Shown in pieces: positions 34,701-47,592 of a stretch of 64,000 nt of DNA (position 1 is the stretch's first letter; the number at the start of each line of letters is the position of its first letter). The position numbers and the translations under genes were made by a program. The DNA comes from Galaxea fascicularis (Eukaryota > Cnidaria > Anthozoa > Scleractinia > Euphylliidae). The DNA is taken from the NCBI GenBank assembly GCA_948470475.1, contig OX419337.1:5100708-5164707 (forward strand), in the 5' to 3' direction. Under the pieces are notes generated by a model that ran no database searches, was not told the DNA's origin, and saw only the letters and a program-made list of their open reading frames with translations.

Positions 34701-37133
34701 TTGAACTAAATTACGAGATCTGCGCTAGGCTTAAAGCATGTTACCCTACACGCTTTTGTCCTCTGGTCAGGCAATGTCTAATATTTTCCGCTATAAGAAC
34801 GAAATTCTCGCCTATTTCTCGCTTTTGAAGTCCTCGCAAGACAGCTTTGCACTGGATTTGGAATTCTAACCGTTGTTATCCCCCAAGTGTTATTGTTTAC
34901 TACTTTATTTTGACCTGAAAACGTCTGCCCATGATAATCACTTCAGTAAGAAATGCTACACACTCAAGCAATGACCGCCGGAGAAAATCTAATTGCAACA
35001 CTGAATAAATCAAGGTAGGAAATATAGCGGTCCGTGGTATTTAAGCAGTAACAGAGATTCTGAGGAGGGTAATGTGTTTTTGGAGGCGCTGGACGTGGAA
35101 GGATCAATCTTCGGCTCGTTTCTTTTAGAGGCTTTTTACCGATTGTTGATTTTGGAAGACGCACAGTTTGTATAAGTAATTTGATTTCGAAACATTCGAG
35201 GCACCAACAAATAAAAAAAAGGAAATTATTACTGACATGTATATTGTACTTTCCTCAAACCTTGGTATAAAGTAAATCGTTCAACAAAAATTTTGAACTC
35301 ATGTTTGAGTAGTAGAATAACTGGTTACAAGAGAAACTCTAGAATAGAGCGGGGATTGTTGCGTTCGACGAAGAAGAACGAATACTAATCATGTCGTTTG
35401 TCGAAATCAGTCACGCAGGTAGCGGTCGATGTCGAGTTTACAGTTTGGCCGCCATGTTGGGGCAACTGTGTCTGGAGCACTTCACCTCGATCTCATGCGG
35501 AAGACGAGTAGTTCTGGGAATGAGTGTATGTGAGTCGAACGCACTTAACTGATCCAGTTAATTAATTGTCTTTTGTGTTTAAAGTTATTTTCGTGCTCAA
35601 AAATGTTAGCTAACTGGTCCATTTAACCGCTACTTTCTTCGAAAACAGTTTTTCGTCAAATCACAAAACTTTCTTGATTGTTTTTATACTGAAAAAGATA
35701 GAGTCAGTTGTTCGCAAGAAGAACGGGAACAAAACAAGCCACGTAAGAGAGAATGACTTCTGCCCTTTAATCCACACAAGATGGACTTAAATACAAGCAT
35801 AAAACGGGAAGTGAAATTACACAATAAGGTCACAGCATGTCATCTCATATAGCGCATATTGCTTAACAGCGGTGTTTTGTAGAATTTCCACCGCTCAGGG
35901 TCACTGAAAGGAGCTGTACAAAAGCGGTAGCATTAATTGTTTTAAGCTGCATTCAGTCCACGGATTCAAGCTTGGGAACTGGAATATCTTGAATTTCGTT
36001 CTACTGCGCAAATGCTGGTTTTGTTTTGATTTTATTCCTAAAATCTTTACCATGCAGCTTTTACCGTAACACTGCCGTGTTCGTGGCTCAGCTTTTTTTT
36101 GACACTTGTACCAAATAGTCGCCTAAGCTTTTCAGTTTGTTTTCAATAAACATGTTTGAGTCGGGTATATTATGGGAAGCGTTTCTATCGCAGATCTCAT
36201 AGCTTGTTCCAGGCGTTTAGATATTAAACAGGGTGCAATAGTACCAGCAGAGCGAGTGGAAAAGAAAACGATAAAGATGAAAGGTTTCTTCGCTCCCAGC
36301 TCCGTCTCTTTCGCGCGCCTTCACCATCTGAGAGCCCAGAACAGTCGAGATCGCAGAAAGTTGGTGTCGACATGATCGTACGATCGCAGTTTACGGAAAC
36401 CAGGCTTAAATACGTCGGCAGTTCCTTTTTATCAGAATGTATCAAGTTGACAACTACTTTGAATTCCTTTTAAGACTTCTCGGAAATGATGTGAAACCAG
36501 TCTGTATAATTATGTACTGAACTAGGGAACTGAATCAGGTGGATGTGGTTTATTAGATACACCGTACTGATCAAGACCTTCAAAATTGTTTACCTAATAT
36601 GTACGTAGAGATGCAAAAGATTGGTTAGTTCTAGCAGGAAAACGTTTGCCAGTCTTCGCCTTTGAACAATATTTTAGAACAAACTTTTCCTGCTGCTCAG
36701 CAGGTAAAACGTTCACAAGCAAAACGCCCCAACGGACTTGTCCATTTGATAATTTGTTGTTCTGGAAAATTCTCCATTTACGGTAGAGCAAATCAGCTTT
36801 ATTGATCTTTGTAAGAACTGTGTAATTTTTATATTTGAATAAAAATAATTGTCGTGAACACAACTGGCTTTAGTTTAACTGAACAGCTTGCAAATGACGT
36901 AAAGAAATGTACACAAAAGAAATTAGCCATTTGTATCAATTAGTTAACTGAGATTCATAAAACATCGAAACGAATACTTCCATACTAATAATCTCAATCA
37001 ACTTTTCAACCGCAAACAACTTAGTTTCACACTAGTCTGCTACAGCTGCAGCTAAGAGGAACTAAGGCCTTAATGGTGCTGATCCGTAAACGAATTGCCT
37101 GTGAGACCAAAATAAAGGCACGGCGATAATGTA
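31788..37133. other. Intergenic, no gene recognised
   Basis: Contents are a diverged direct duplication at 33682-34070, a G-rich tract at about 33768-33805 and scattered repeat fragments. An open frame of 116 codons at 32308-32658 (minus) shows no recognisable family and is not called. Confidence 0.45.
33682..34070. repeat. Diverged direct duplication, about 246-base period
   Basis: 33682-33850 and 33929-34070 share the blocks CATATTTTTCTGCGT, then GGTGAGGTTTA-like, CAAAAACAAAATA, a G-rich stretch and a CCGCCC-ATTTAGT segment in the same order. No coding role is visible. Confidence 0.5.
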
Positions 37134-37560
37134 TCAGTCAAATCCAAGAACGCTCATCCCCCTCGGCAAACCCAGAGGCATTTGACTATTTAGAAAAATT
37201 TTGGTCAAATTTCCGACTATGTTGCCAGTTTTAAGGTCAAATGCCCCACCGGGTTGGAGTTTCACAGGGCATCAAATTGCAAGAAGTCCGCACGGAAAAC
37301 TCAAACTTAAAAGATAACCCACAACAAAATGAAGCGGAAAACTGATTTTAAGTTCTTTTTCTCAGTCGTGTTGCTTTAGCCGGCTTTTCCACGTAATCCT
37401 TTAGCTTGTTGCCTCTGGCCAGCATTTTCTCTATAGTAAAATGCCCGACCGGGCGGGCTGCGTTTTGCATCAAACAGTCCCCACCAAACGGAGCTTACCT
37501 CTCATGAAATGCCCGGTATATGCATGGGCGGGGAGGATGGGCGTTCTTGGATTTGACTGA
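37134..37560. mobile_element. Tc1/mariner-like MITE
   Basis: Inverted ends TCAGTCAAATCCAAGAACGC are identical for 20 bases and near-identical a little further. They are flanked directly by TA on both sides (37132-37133 and 37561-37562), the target duplication of the Tc1/mariner group. The 427-base interior has no coding capacity. It lies about 300 bases upstream of the plus-strand GPCR. Confidence 0.85.
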
Positions 37561-37868
37561 TAAATAAATACAAATTAAAAATATTCAGCAATCGAAGTTT
37601 GGTGAAACAAATGAATGATTTTGACTAAGCAAACAAATGAAAATTATTATATTACCATTGTTTCTATGTGTTTCGTATTCGAGGAACCCCAGATATAAAA
37701 TTGAATGTTTATTGTATCAGTAAACGATGGACTAACGCTGATCTCTCATTGCAGATTGCGCAATGGTTTCACCCCGCTGACGGCTCTTACGCTAATAACA
37801 AACAAATGTCAACAGGGCTTTCATAATTTTAATCTTCATATAAACACGATTCGGTCAATGAATGAGTG

Positions 37869-40800
37869 ATGGCTAAGACTCTGATATTTCTAATGGCTGC
37901 AACGTCTGAAGTTCAGAGAAACAGTAGAAACGTTTCTCACACTTTGTCCACCTGTTTCCTCGTTTTAATTATCGCTTTCACTAGCGCTTCGAAAATGCAC
38001 GTATACAGTGCAGTTCCAAAAGCACCAAAACAAGCACAAAACTTGAATGGAGATTTTATCATTGGTGGCTTGTTTCCCGTGTTTTTGAGCGAGAAAGAAG
38101 CAACTAAATGTCAAGCTAATAACAAGCGATTTCAACAATTCACGTCTCTCCGTGGTCACCTTGAACAATGTTATCGAATGAACTTGTTTGGACTGATGTG
38201 GGTCGAGGCGATGTTATTCGCTATTGCGGAAATAAACAACAGCACGGAAATCCTCCCGAATGTTACTCTTGGGTATGACATAAGGGACAGCGCAAACGAA
38301 GTACAATTTGCCATGGGTGCTGCTCTAGATTTCACCTCAGGAGTAGAATTGTTTAACGAAGACTTCCGTACTAACAAAACTTGTTCTAATTCTTCCATTG
38401 TTGCCGTTATTGGAGGTGCTGGTTCTAAAATATCTAAGGCGGCAGGATATGTTCTAGGTGTTAGCTTCATTCCTCAGATCAGCTACTCCTCCACAAGTCC
38501 TTCACTCAGCAACAAAGCGAATTTCCCTTCGTTTTTAAGGACAATCCCTCCCGATTATGTCCAAGCACAAGTGATGGCAGATCTGGTCACATTTTATAAC
38601 TGGACTTACGTATCGACAGTTGCAACTGACGAAGATTATGGACGGCTTGGGATTGAGGCGTTTAAACGCGAAATAAAAACCAGAAATGTTTGTGTCGCGG
38701 TCGATGAGCTCTTTCACCCAGATTATACGCTTCCTGAGACGAAAGTGCAAATCTCCCGTATTGTGAGTGCTCTCAAAACAGACAAACTCGCGAAGGTGGT
38801 CGTACTGTTCTGCGAGATACCAAACGCTCTTGCATTCTTGGAGGAGGCAGAGCGCCAGAATCTGCAGGGGAAAACTTGGATTGGCACGGATTCTTGGGGA
38901 GATAAGAAGTCTATTCTATCGTTCAGAAATTCGACGGTTAGTGGAATGTTGGCCGTTGTTCCGAGTAAAGGAAATATTCACAAGTTTGAACAGCATTTGG
39001 CGAAGCTGACGCCGCTCAACACCAATGGCAACCCTTGGTTTGAGGACTTTTGGCAAGGAACTTATGGATGCAGAAAAGAGAATCATTCAAATCACTGCGT
39101 TGACGGTTTACAGGCAAACCATTCGGAAAAAAACTCACAAAAGTGCTCGCATCAACATGTGACTTGTCCTGGTTTCCAAGGTGACAACCTGCCAAACGCT
39201 GCAAGTTTGCAATTGAACAAGGCAGCTAACGTCATGGATGCAGTTTATGCAGTAGCCTTAGCTCTCGATGAGATGATCAAATGCAAAAACGGAAGAGGCC
39301 GTTTATCAAATCACACTTGTCCAGTGACGAAAAACGGAGTCAAACCCTTAGAGCTTTTAACGTACATTAAGAATATGTCGTTCACGGGGAAGGTTGGTTT
39401 CCCAGTTGTTTTTGATAAGTACGGCGACATCAAAGGTTGGTAAAATTTTGTATCTTTAATCAAAATAAATTTCCGACTCCCCCTATTAACGAATACACCC
39501 CCTCAGTAGGTTGAAGAACAGAATAAACCAATTCAAGCTTTCAATAAATACAATGTAGCTTTTGCCCTTCTAAAATTAAAGAGTAATTTTGCAGTTTTCC
39601 GAAAAGGCAAACTTTCTAACAGAAATGTTATAGGGGTCACGTGATCGAAAAGCTTCTACACAAGTCCTTTGCATTCCAAGAATCGTTATGATGACCACTG
39701 TCAAGCTGTTTGAGGCCTCAACTTCATTCCCAGTCAAACAAATGTAGGTTTATTAGGAATTAACTCAAAATGATATTTCCACAAACTATTTTATATTAAA
39801 GATGCCAAGCTTTAGTATGCCGTTTATTACCTTGAATCAAGATTCAGTTAAAAACACAACAGCTGAATGAATATATAATTACTGAATAATAATTTTGTTT
39901 ATTTTATCATCGACCGCTTTTTAAACCTTCATTTTCATAAATTTCATACTCAGCACTGCGCAACACATTTTAACTCCCTCATCGTCAATGCTGTTTTTAT
40001 TAAACTGAAATTTTGATTTTGACCTTGACTTTAACCGCTCGAGGCTACTCACGGCTCCACTATAATGCATATGGTGTCTCCACATGAGTTCTGCGGCGAA
40101 TTGTTTGTTCTTATTGTTAACTAAGGCCATTTTATAAACCTAAATAAACAAGCAATCTTGAGGTTTCAATTTATTGGGTGATATTTCAACAAGTGACAAC
40201 CTAACAATCATGTTTTCCCACTATGACTGGTCAGACAGCGACATAATTTGAACTTTGTAAGTTTATTTCAAACGAACACGTTTATTTTTTATTAGTAACC
40301 ATGTGTATACCTTACAGATTCCCATGTCAATTCGACTGGAAGCTGTAACTTGAAGCTGCTACCTTTGTTCGATGCACAAAAATTTTCTCAACTGACTACT
40401 TTTACATCGTTATTACCAAATACTCATGAATAGTATAAAGGGCGATCCGCGCGATTATATATAAACAGTAGTGGAAAGTCGAGGGGTTATCATAATTGGC
40501 CATATCGGAATGTATCTCAGTATGCAGTATCTCGCTCCTTGTTCTCTTTGAGACTTTGAAAATTGCATCGGGAAGCGATATATTCAACTCCACCTTATTT
40601 ATGGAAGGGGCAAAAATATGAATGTTTACCGCCTACATACTATTTTGAGCAATCGGGGCAATTGGGGCGATTGGGAAATCAGGCTTAAAAAGGCTGGAGA
40701 CAACATAGTCAACATTTGTTGATCAACAATCAGTTGCAGCTCTTCTTCAACAAATGTTGAATAGTGTATTATACCATGTTGAATGTTGTAGCCTCCTGCC

Positions 40801-42096
40801 TTTGTCACCGATTAGTTTCTGTTTCTTTTCATTACAGGCAATTATTTAGTGAAAAGCTTACAACCAGACCCATACCATGCACATGGCAAAAAATACATCA
40901 GGCTCGGGACCTGGGAATGGGCCACGCGCAAACTTCATTTCTTCAACAACAGTGACATCTTGTGGAACGGTTGGAGTACGGAAGTTCCTTTCTCGCGTTG
41001 TAGTCTGCCGTGTGAGCCTGGCTACTATAAAGTTCATGGTGATTTGTCATGCTGTTGGAAGTGCGTCCAATGTCCCTTTGGATCCATTACAAATGCTACT
41101 GGTCTATCAGAGTGCCAGGTTTGTGGGCTGGGTTTCACCTCGAATAAGAACCACACCAGTTGCTTGCCACTACCGGAAGTCTACTTAGAATGGGACTCAA
41201 AAGCCGGGAGTGTCATTTTGGGCTTCTCAGGAATCGGGTTGTTTTGTTCAGTTTTTGTACTTGCCGCATTTTACAAATATCGAAACAGTGCGGTAGTAAA
41301 GGCTTCAACTCGCGAGTACTCCTTTATGATTTTACTCATGATTTTGTCTGTGTTTCTGCTTCCCCTGTTGCACTTAGGTCGAGCAACTGACTTTGTTTGT
41401 ACAGCACAACCCTTCTGTTTTGGATTCGTAACGACTTTTTTAGCATCCCTCATGCTGACAAAAACCTTACGTCTTCTGCTTATTTTCAAGAAGAAATTTC
41501 CCCCACGAAAAGTTGGTTTTTACAGCATTCGCATGCAACTTCTGATTTCGTTTCTTCTCACACTTGGTGTTGTAGCTTTGGTCGTCCCGTGGGTGTTGTC
41601 ATTTCCGCCTGAAGTAACTTTGCACTTCTACGAAACTCGCGTTAGCATTGACTGCGGCGAGAAAGCAGACAAGCTGCTCATGATCATTTTGGGATATGCC
41701 GCTGTGCTTGCTATACCGTCGACTTACCTCGCGTATAGAGCTCGTAAATTGCCAGAGAATTTCAATGAAACGAGGTTGATCGGCTTTACCATGTTCACGG
41801 TGTGTGTTATCTGGATAATATTCGTCCCTTGTTACAACGATAGCGACGTTCAAAACCGAAGTATTTTGGTGAGCGTCGCTCTCATAACTACTGGATTCAC
41901 GATTCTTGTTTGCATGTTCTCTATTCGCTTGCGAATCATTTTATTTCAGCCTGAAAAAAACAAAACCGAGTTGGTGCGAGCCAGTATGTTTGACTATACA
42001 ATACGCATGCGCAACAGATCCACAACTGCCCAGTACCTTCGAAAAACGTCAGTTGTTACTGTAGGTACTTTTTCTGTACCTCCTAAGAAACGTTGA
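37869..42096 (+). CDS. Class C G-protein-coupled receptor (CaSR-like), two exons
   Basis: Exons 37869-39435 and 40838-42096 join as AAAG/GT...CAG/GC, giving DIKGNYLVK and a 941-residue receptor. Exon 1 holds the signal/leader and Venus-flytrap domain. Exon 2 holds the nine-cysteine domain (CSLPCEPGYY to CQVCGLGF), seven helices from about residue 585, and a short basic tail. The predicted amino-acid pocket has Trp (FGLMWVEAM), Ser (GAGSKIS), Thr (YSSTS), Asp (IPPDYV), Tyr (DEDYG) and Asp (TDSW), the same set as in the receptor at 24848-27670. The class C loop LPENFNETRLIGF and toggle Trp (CVIWIIF) are kept, but the usual PKxY/NKxY of TM7 is replaced (SIRLRIIL). The intron lies between the ligand and Cys-rich domains. 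ATG 37869 is preferred over an upstream GTG. Confidence 0.93.
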
Positions 42097-43318
42097 AAAT
42101 TAATATGCTCGTGCCTGTGCTCGAATTAAAACAAAAATGCTTCATTACAAAGTGTAACAGTATAGGGATAAGCAATTTCTAATCCAGGAATGAATATAGA
42201 CGTGAGAACTATCCTTTTAAAGGTAATCTTATCGGACAAAAAGGTACGATGAGATATTTACCTCACCCGAATTCAGCGTAAAATCCGGTGATATTTTTAG
42301 TAGTTATGGTAATAAAATCTGTTAGGCGTCCCATGACCTGCGAGGAGTATAGTACGAGCCAACAAAGGTCACAAAAAGTGATGAATGAAAAATAATTGTA
42401 CTTTGAGTTTTATACAGAGAGAAAAGTGACAAATCGTTGTGCCAGCAAAATATGTGTAAAACCATTCTCTGCAAAACTATTATCGACATTTGAAATCAGG
42501 AAATTTAGAGTATGCCAAAGAAATCATTTTGCAAGTCTTATCTCGAGAATGAACACATACATAGTGTAAATTCCACATGACTTTTGGAACCAGAGGTAAA
42601 ATTGATGTTAATGCAAGTATTTTCAAACTTTGCCAACAAAGTTTCAGCTGCAATTTTAAATTTTCAATACTTGTCGGCAAACTCATCGCCTTTTAGTTTA
42701 GTTTTGGCAGGAAACGTATTTTTTCTTTAATTTTACGACCAGAAAACAGAAGGTGAATCTTAAATACAAGGCTTCTGTTTTATTGGTAAAACTCTTTTCA
42801 CTGTCGAACGGTAACATTTCTTTACTTGAAAGTGATTTGGCTTCTGATTGGCTACTTGCGAATTTTGGTATGGTAATTATTATCATTATTTTTATTTTTT
42901 TGAATAGATGCAGAATAGGCTACCACAAACGCAGTCGTCTTTCACCAAGTTGCCTTATTTTAATCGGATATATTTTTTTTATTTCGCTCTTGATCTTTTT
43001 AGAATGTTGCATACATTACCTTAGTTGTTATTAAAGTTGGATTATTTTTATTATTATTGTTTTTATTATTATGAGCGGTTGATAAACGTATGGATGCTAA
43101 AATAGAACAACGTAAGGCGCACAGCGTAACCTATGCAGTCTGAAGGAAGTATTAAAAGAAATTAAACCACTGAATTAAATAAAACACGATAGCTGTACAG
43201 CTATTCAGAAATACAAATTAATTAATAAAGATGAGTAAAAGATAAAAATCCAGTAAGCAATCTAAAGTTATCCGAAACTAAAACTACATTGAGCTTCTAT
43301 GTCATTCCCTCAAAAAAG

Positions 43319-43500
43319 TCAAGTGACGGTAGCCTTGAAAGTTCTCACTATGTTAAGAGAACTCGAGATGGTAGCCTTCTGCATCCTCCTCACTACGGCA
43401 TAGCCGCTGCTGCCAAAGAGCTTCCTCATTGTCAGGTCTAGATCCCTTGACCATCCACCTAGCACGTCAATGATGATGTTACATTGTTTAACGTCATAGC
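43319..43500 (-). pseudogene. LINE reverse-transcriptase C-terminal relic
   Basis: The minus-strand translation YDVKQCNIIIDVLGGWSRD, then LRKLFGSSGYAVVRRMQKA and LNIVRTFK resembles the very C-terminal part of ORF2 in animal non-LTR elements. Nothing of the polymerase core remains. Confidence 0.55.
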
Positions 43501-43504
43501 AAGG

Positions 43505-43548
43505 GTACTGCTTATTATTATTGCTATTATTATTATTATTACTACTAC

Positions 43549-43579
<31 letters not shown>

Positions 43580-43582
43580 GGA
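43505..43582. repeat. (ATT)n microsatellite
   Basis: Trinucleotide repeat with a few ACT variants, bordering the LINE relic. Confidence 0.9.
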
Positions 43583-45757
43583 CAATATAAACCCCTCATC
43601 TTGATTGGTCTTGACAAGCTTACGATACTCGACATGAGACTGAGGAGCGATATCTTCGTAATGTTGGGAAGCTCGGATCTTTGCTCATTTGGCGTTCGCG
43701 TTTTTTAGGTATCACCTAGAAGAAACTGAATCGTAACCTACCAAAAAGGTGAACGGGCCATTTTGCCTCTTCAGGGCTCCTAATTGGACTGTACTTCAAC
43801 TTGATGTTAAAGAATGACGAGAAATGTCGGTAAGACAGTAAATGGGAAAAGAGCATGAAAATTTGACATTGCTGAGTTTGACCTCAACAGACTAAGACCA
43901 CCGGTTTGCACAATTAATCTTTAATTTTTTTTATTTGACTTTTTGCCAGGATTGGATAATATCTGAGAGTTGTCTCCATTCTGGTTCTATATAATTCCCT
44001 AGAAAATGCAACCAATCACAATGCAGGAAGGCCGTTGTATATTCATTGCTTTTCTTCCGAACCTTCCCAGTGTACCGCATTGATTATATGGCGAGCGATC
44101 CATTGAGTCAAAATATCCGGTTAGTCTTTTATTACGAAATTTTCCTCTATCAAATGGTACGGTATTTCCTACTTCAATTCCGAAATTCCTATTTCATTAG
44201 GCATCTCATTTGAGTCAGAGTCTTGAGAAGCACGTGGGCAAATGCCGGAGCAAATGGGACGGAAAATTCCGATCGGACTGATTCAACTATTAAAGTGGCC
44301 CTCCTGAAATTAAGTTTCGTTTTCCCGTTTTTCCGGTTAGAGCGAACCTAGGCTGTCAATATCAAACCAAAATTTCCGGGAATTTTGGATGAAAGGATCG
44401 CAACCAATATGGCTATGTATTTTCTTTAACATGGTATAACAATAGCAGGCAAAGCTTTCGCTTGATATTTAACAGCAGAATACAACGTTTAACCACGCCT
44501 TTACTAGCAAAATATTACATGAAATACCCCTAGAACGTACTGTCTAACTGGTATCAAAACCGCTTAAGCAATGCCGGATATCAAAGCGGCTTTTGCAGAG
44601 GCACAAAACTAAGTATATTTCGCTAATCTCTGAAAATTCGTCACTCGCATTGCCTTTGATTAATATTTTAACGTCCAAAACATTCATGCGTTCCGTGCTT
44701 ATTTCCATTTTTGTCAAAGTCTAGCCTGTTAAGAGCTAAAGTTTGAAAGACAGGTGTACATGTATTTTAAAACAGGCCAAAAGGTACCAAAACCAATAGA
44801 AGGGAACAATAACTCAGTGATTCGTATAAGGTCGTCTCTGAGAAAGCACAGGCGTAAATTTCCTTTCTTCAGGAAATTAATAACATCAGATCGCACGGTT
44901 CAGAATTGATTCTAAACAAATAGCTACATCAATTATTCAACATGTTTTCAGGCTTGGTGCTGTTGAATTAAAAAGAGGCTTAAGAATATCTTATCTAAAG
45001 AAATATATTTTTAAAGCATGCATGCAGCTAACAAGAATTTTTGAAATAATTTAAATTGTAGATTTACTGTTAATTTCCCAGTGTTAAAAGTAATTTAATT
45101 TTTGCAAATTCGTTTTTTTCGCCATAGAAACGTCAATTTTATTTAGAAGGTTATGTGAAAAGAATTTTAAATTTTAATTTTTTTTTAACTCGGACGTTAC
45201 ATCGACGAAATTTCACCACCTGTAAATATTGATGACTAAAGGAGATTCCACATTTTGTGTTATCGGATTATTTTTTCTCTAAATTGCAGACAGTTGAAAA
45301 CAAACATATTTTAAGCCTTAGCCCAGTTTCCATTGAAGTCACTGAAACTGAAGTACAATTTAATTAACATAGCAAGAAAACAGTCTGCCCTAACCCGCTT
45401 CAAAGCTGTTTGCACGAAAAATAACTGTCATTATCCTGACACCAAAATAATAAATTCGGTTTACTCATTGTTCAGGCTTAAGACAAAATCAATTCTTTTG
45501 TGTAACCAGCGCCGAAACTATTCATTTTCGATCGCCGCTTTCGAAGGAACAATTTTTCGCTCCGCCGAATTCTGAGGCGCACCACAAAATGTAAACATGC
45601 GTGCTGAGAACTTGGAAGAGTTAAGTCGTGCGGATATTAACCCGAAGCAGCAGATACGTTTCGCGCGCTGACTGGAAACGGTGAAATTAGGAGGCGGAAA
45701 ACATACGCATAAAGGGGATGGAGTGACGTGCTCGTTGAAGCTGCGGATAATTGAAAA

Positions 45758-46777
45758 ATGGCGATTACTTTGAAGGCGTTTCATTTTGTCATGTACAGTT
45801 TGTTAATTTATAGCTCTTTTCGAGACAAACTCAACCGAATCGCTGCCGAGGATCCGGCGGAACTCGGAAGAAAAGTAAACAGAATTGGCGCAGAAGAGAG
45901 AAATATTCTGATCTTAAACGAGAGACTATCCGATACATCGAGCTCTCGGGAACGATTTAAACGAGAAGCAGGGAGGACATATGACGCTGGGAAAGCGGAA
46001 TCTCATACGACTGTCGACGACGAAGACAGTGAGCTTGAAGAAAACGCCGAGTTAGGCAGCGGTGATTCAATGCAAGGCGACGAGCCAGCATCATCTCCGA
46101 ATAACGGCGATCAAAATCTTGACGCGCCTCAGTCAGAAATAAATACTACATCTGTTCACGTAATTGCAACAAGCAAGACTTCAACAGCGAATGCACATGT
46201 TAATGTGATTGTTCCAACCACCGCTTCACTGACGACGTTGCCAGAAGCTGTTTCCACAAGTTCTGTTCATGGTGCGAACACAACTACTGCCACGATTACT
46301 ACTACTATGCCTATTTTCATCACCTCGCACGCAGCTACCGACAAGCCGAATACAATCGATATAGAGGCGAGTGTATTCTCAAGCGTGAAAAGCACTTTTA
46401 ATACAACCATTATTATATCGTCTCGCCATAACACAAGAGCCTCAACTCAGCTGTCGACTGTTGGGGTCTTGGGTGCGTCTACTGCGCTTCCATCAACGTC
46501 GCCTACAGAACGACCTCCAACATCTGAAAAGTCTACGAAGGGAAATAACAATGTTCAGAGAGAACCCTCACCGAAACCAAAAGAAAAGAAAACTTTATTT
46601 GGATTTGTGACAATAGAAATTCTCGTCGCGCTACTGGCTGGTGCCGCGTGTGCGGTTATACTGCTCATATTTTTGGTCCATCGCTTGAAAAAGAGAAATG
46701 AAGGCAGCTACGAGCTTCAGGAAACGCTAATGTTGAAATCTGGCGGTTATGCCGAGGAAAAGGAGGTTTTTGTATAA
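45758..46777 (+). CDS. Syndecan-like transmembrane proteoglycan, intronless
   Basis: The 339-residue type I membrane protein has a signal peptide (FHFVMYSLLIYSS) and an acidic ectodomain with a glycosaminoglycan attachment motif (AELGSGDS, residues 98-105). A long Ser/Thr-rich mucin-like stalk and one membrane helix (ILVALLAGAACAVILLIFLV) follow. The 31-residue cytoplasmic tail begins RLKKRNEGSYEL, matching the conserved C1 region of syndecans (RMKKKDEGSY). The C-terminus is EVFV instead of the syndecan C2 signature EFYA, though still a hydrophobic PDZ-type end. Syndecans carry heparan sulfate and act as co-receptors, including for FGFs, but the tail divergence leaves partner binding open. 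Known syndecan genes have several exons, so this may be a retrogene or an intron-loss copy. Confidence 0.82.
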   Translation: MAITLKAFHFVMYSLLIYSSFRDKLNRIAAEDPAELGRKVNRIGAEERNILILNERLSDTSSSRERFKREAGRTYDAGKAESHTTVDDEDSELEENAELGSGDSMQGDEPASSPNNGDQNLDAPQSEINTTSVHVIATSKTSTANAHVNVIVPTTASLTTLPEAVSTSSVHGANTTTATITTTMPIFITSHAATDKPNTIDIEASVFSSVKSTFNTTIIISSRHNTRASTQLSTVGVLGASTALPSTSPTERPPTSEKSTKGNNNVQREPSPKPKEKKTLFGFVTIEILVALLAGAACAVILLIFLVHRLKKRNEGSYELQETLMLKSGGYAEEKEVFV

Positions 46778-47516
46778 ATTAGTCATGTTTACTCTGTTCT
46801 GTCGCCTTGTAAAAGAGATCCAGAAAGGGACATTTGATTCTCGATTTTGTTAAAGTACTGCCGTACTTTAATAGCATAAATTGTTTGCTTCAATGGGCTC
46901 AAGAGCCATACTGAACGTAGAAACGATATTCAGCTTCTCTCGTCTCGAAAATGAAATGCGTGCTGAACCTCATTTGGCACACAAGAATTTCTTGTGGCAA
47001 TATTATTATTAGAGATCGTTGACAAGGTTCTCTGCCGAAAAGTCATCTTTTAAGACAGGTGTCTTTGACCATCGATGTGTCTTACAGATCAGTACGAGCC
47101 ATTCAGGAATCAGTGAGCGAGACCAAGCGCAGAAAAATAACTTCACTAAGTATCGCTTAGATCAGACCACTGTTTACAGGATATTGAAACAGATATACGT
47201 TAATCCTAAACGAGATCCTTTTTATTGTTCCTCGACGGCAAGGACCACAGGACACACAAAAGAATCGAGGTTTTAATGGCATTATGCAAATATTTGGCCG
47301 AAGCTTCCAACTGCTTATTTACGTTTTCGCGGAAAAGCGACGCGACTTTTCTCAGTGTTTGTCAGCTTGGCTGTCGATCGGACCAATTTTTCTGATAAAT
47401 CCTTTTTCATAATTGACAAAATATTTATGGAAGTACTTGCAATTTAGACGTTTTATGAAGAACCTTAGAAATACAGTATCTTTATAGAGCGGATCACGTT
47501 TTTACGCGTGAATTTA
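46778..47516. other. Intergenic, no feature recognised
   Basis: This is the 3' flank of the syndecan-like gene up to the left end of the CAC-ended transposon. No supported feature. Confidence 0.45.
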
Positions 47517-47541
47517 CACGCCGGGCCAGCGTGCGTCTCGA
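47517..47541 (+). repeat. Left terminal inverted repeat of the CAC-ended transposon
   Basis: Starts CACGCCGGGCCAGCGTGCGT. It differs from the right terminus at only a few positions. Confidence 0.85.
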
Positions 47542-47592
47542 AAGTGCACTTAGGCGCCTGCTGTAGCTCCATGTTCAGCCAGCGGTATTGAT

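Larger units (their letters stand above)
42097..45757. other. Intergenic with repeat relics
   Basis: Only a LINE relic (43319-43500) and ATT/TTA microsatellites are recognised. About 43720-45600 shows nothing supportable. 45600-45757 is the probable 5' leader and promoter of the syndecan-like gene and is GC-richer, but no TATA box is evident. Confidence 0.45.
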
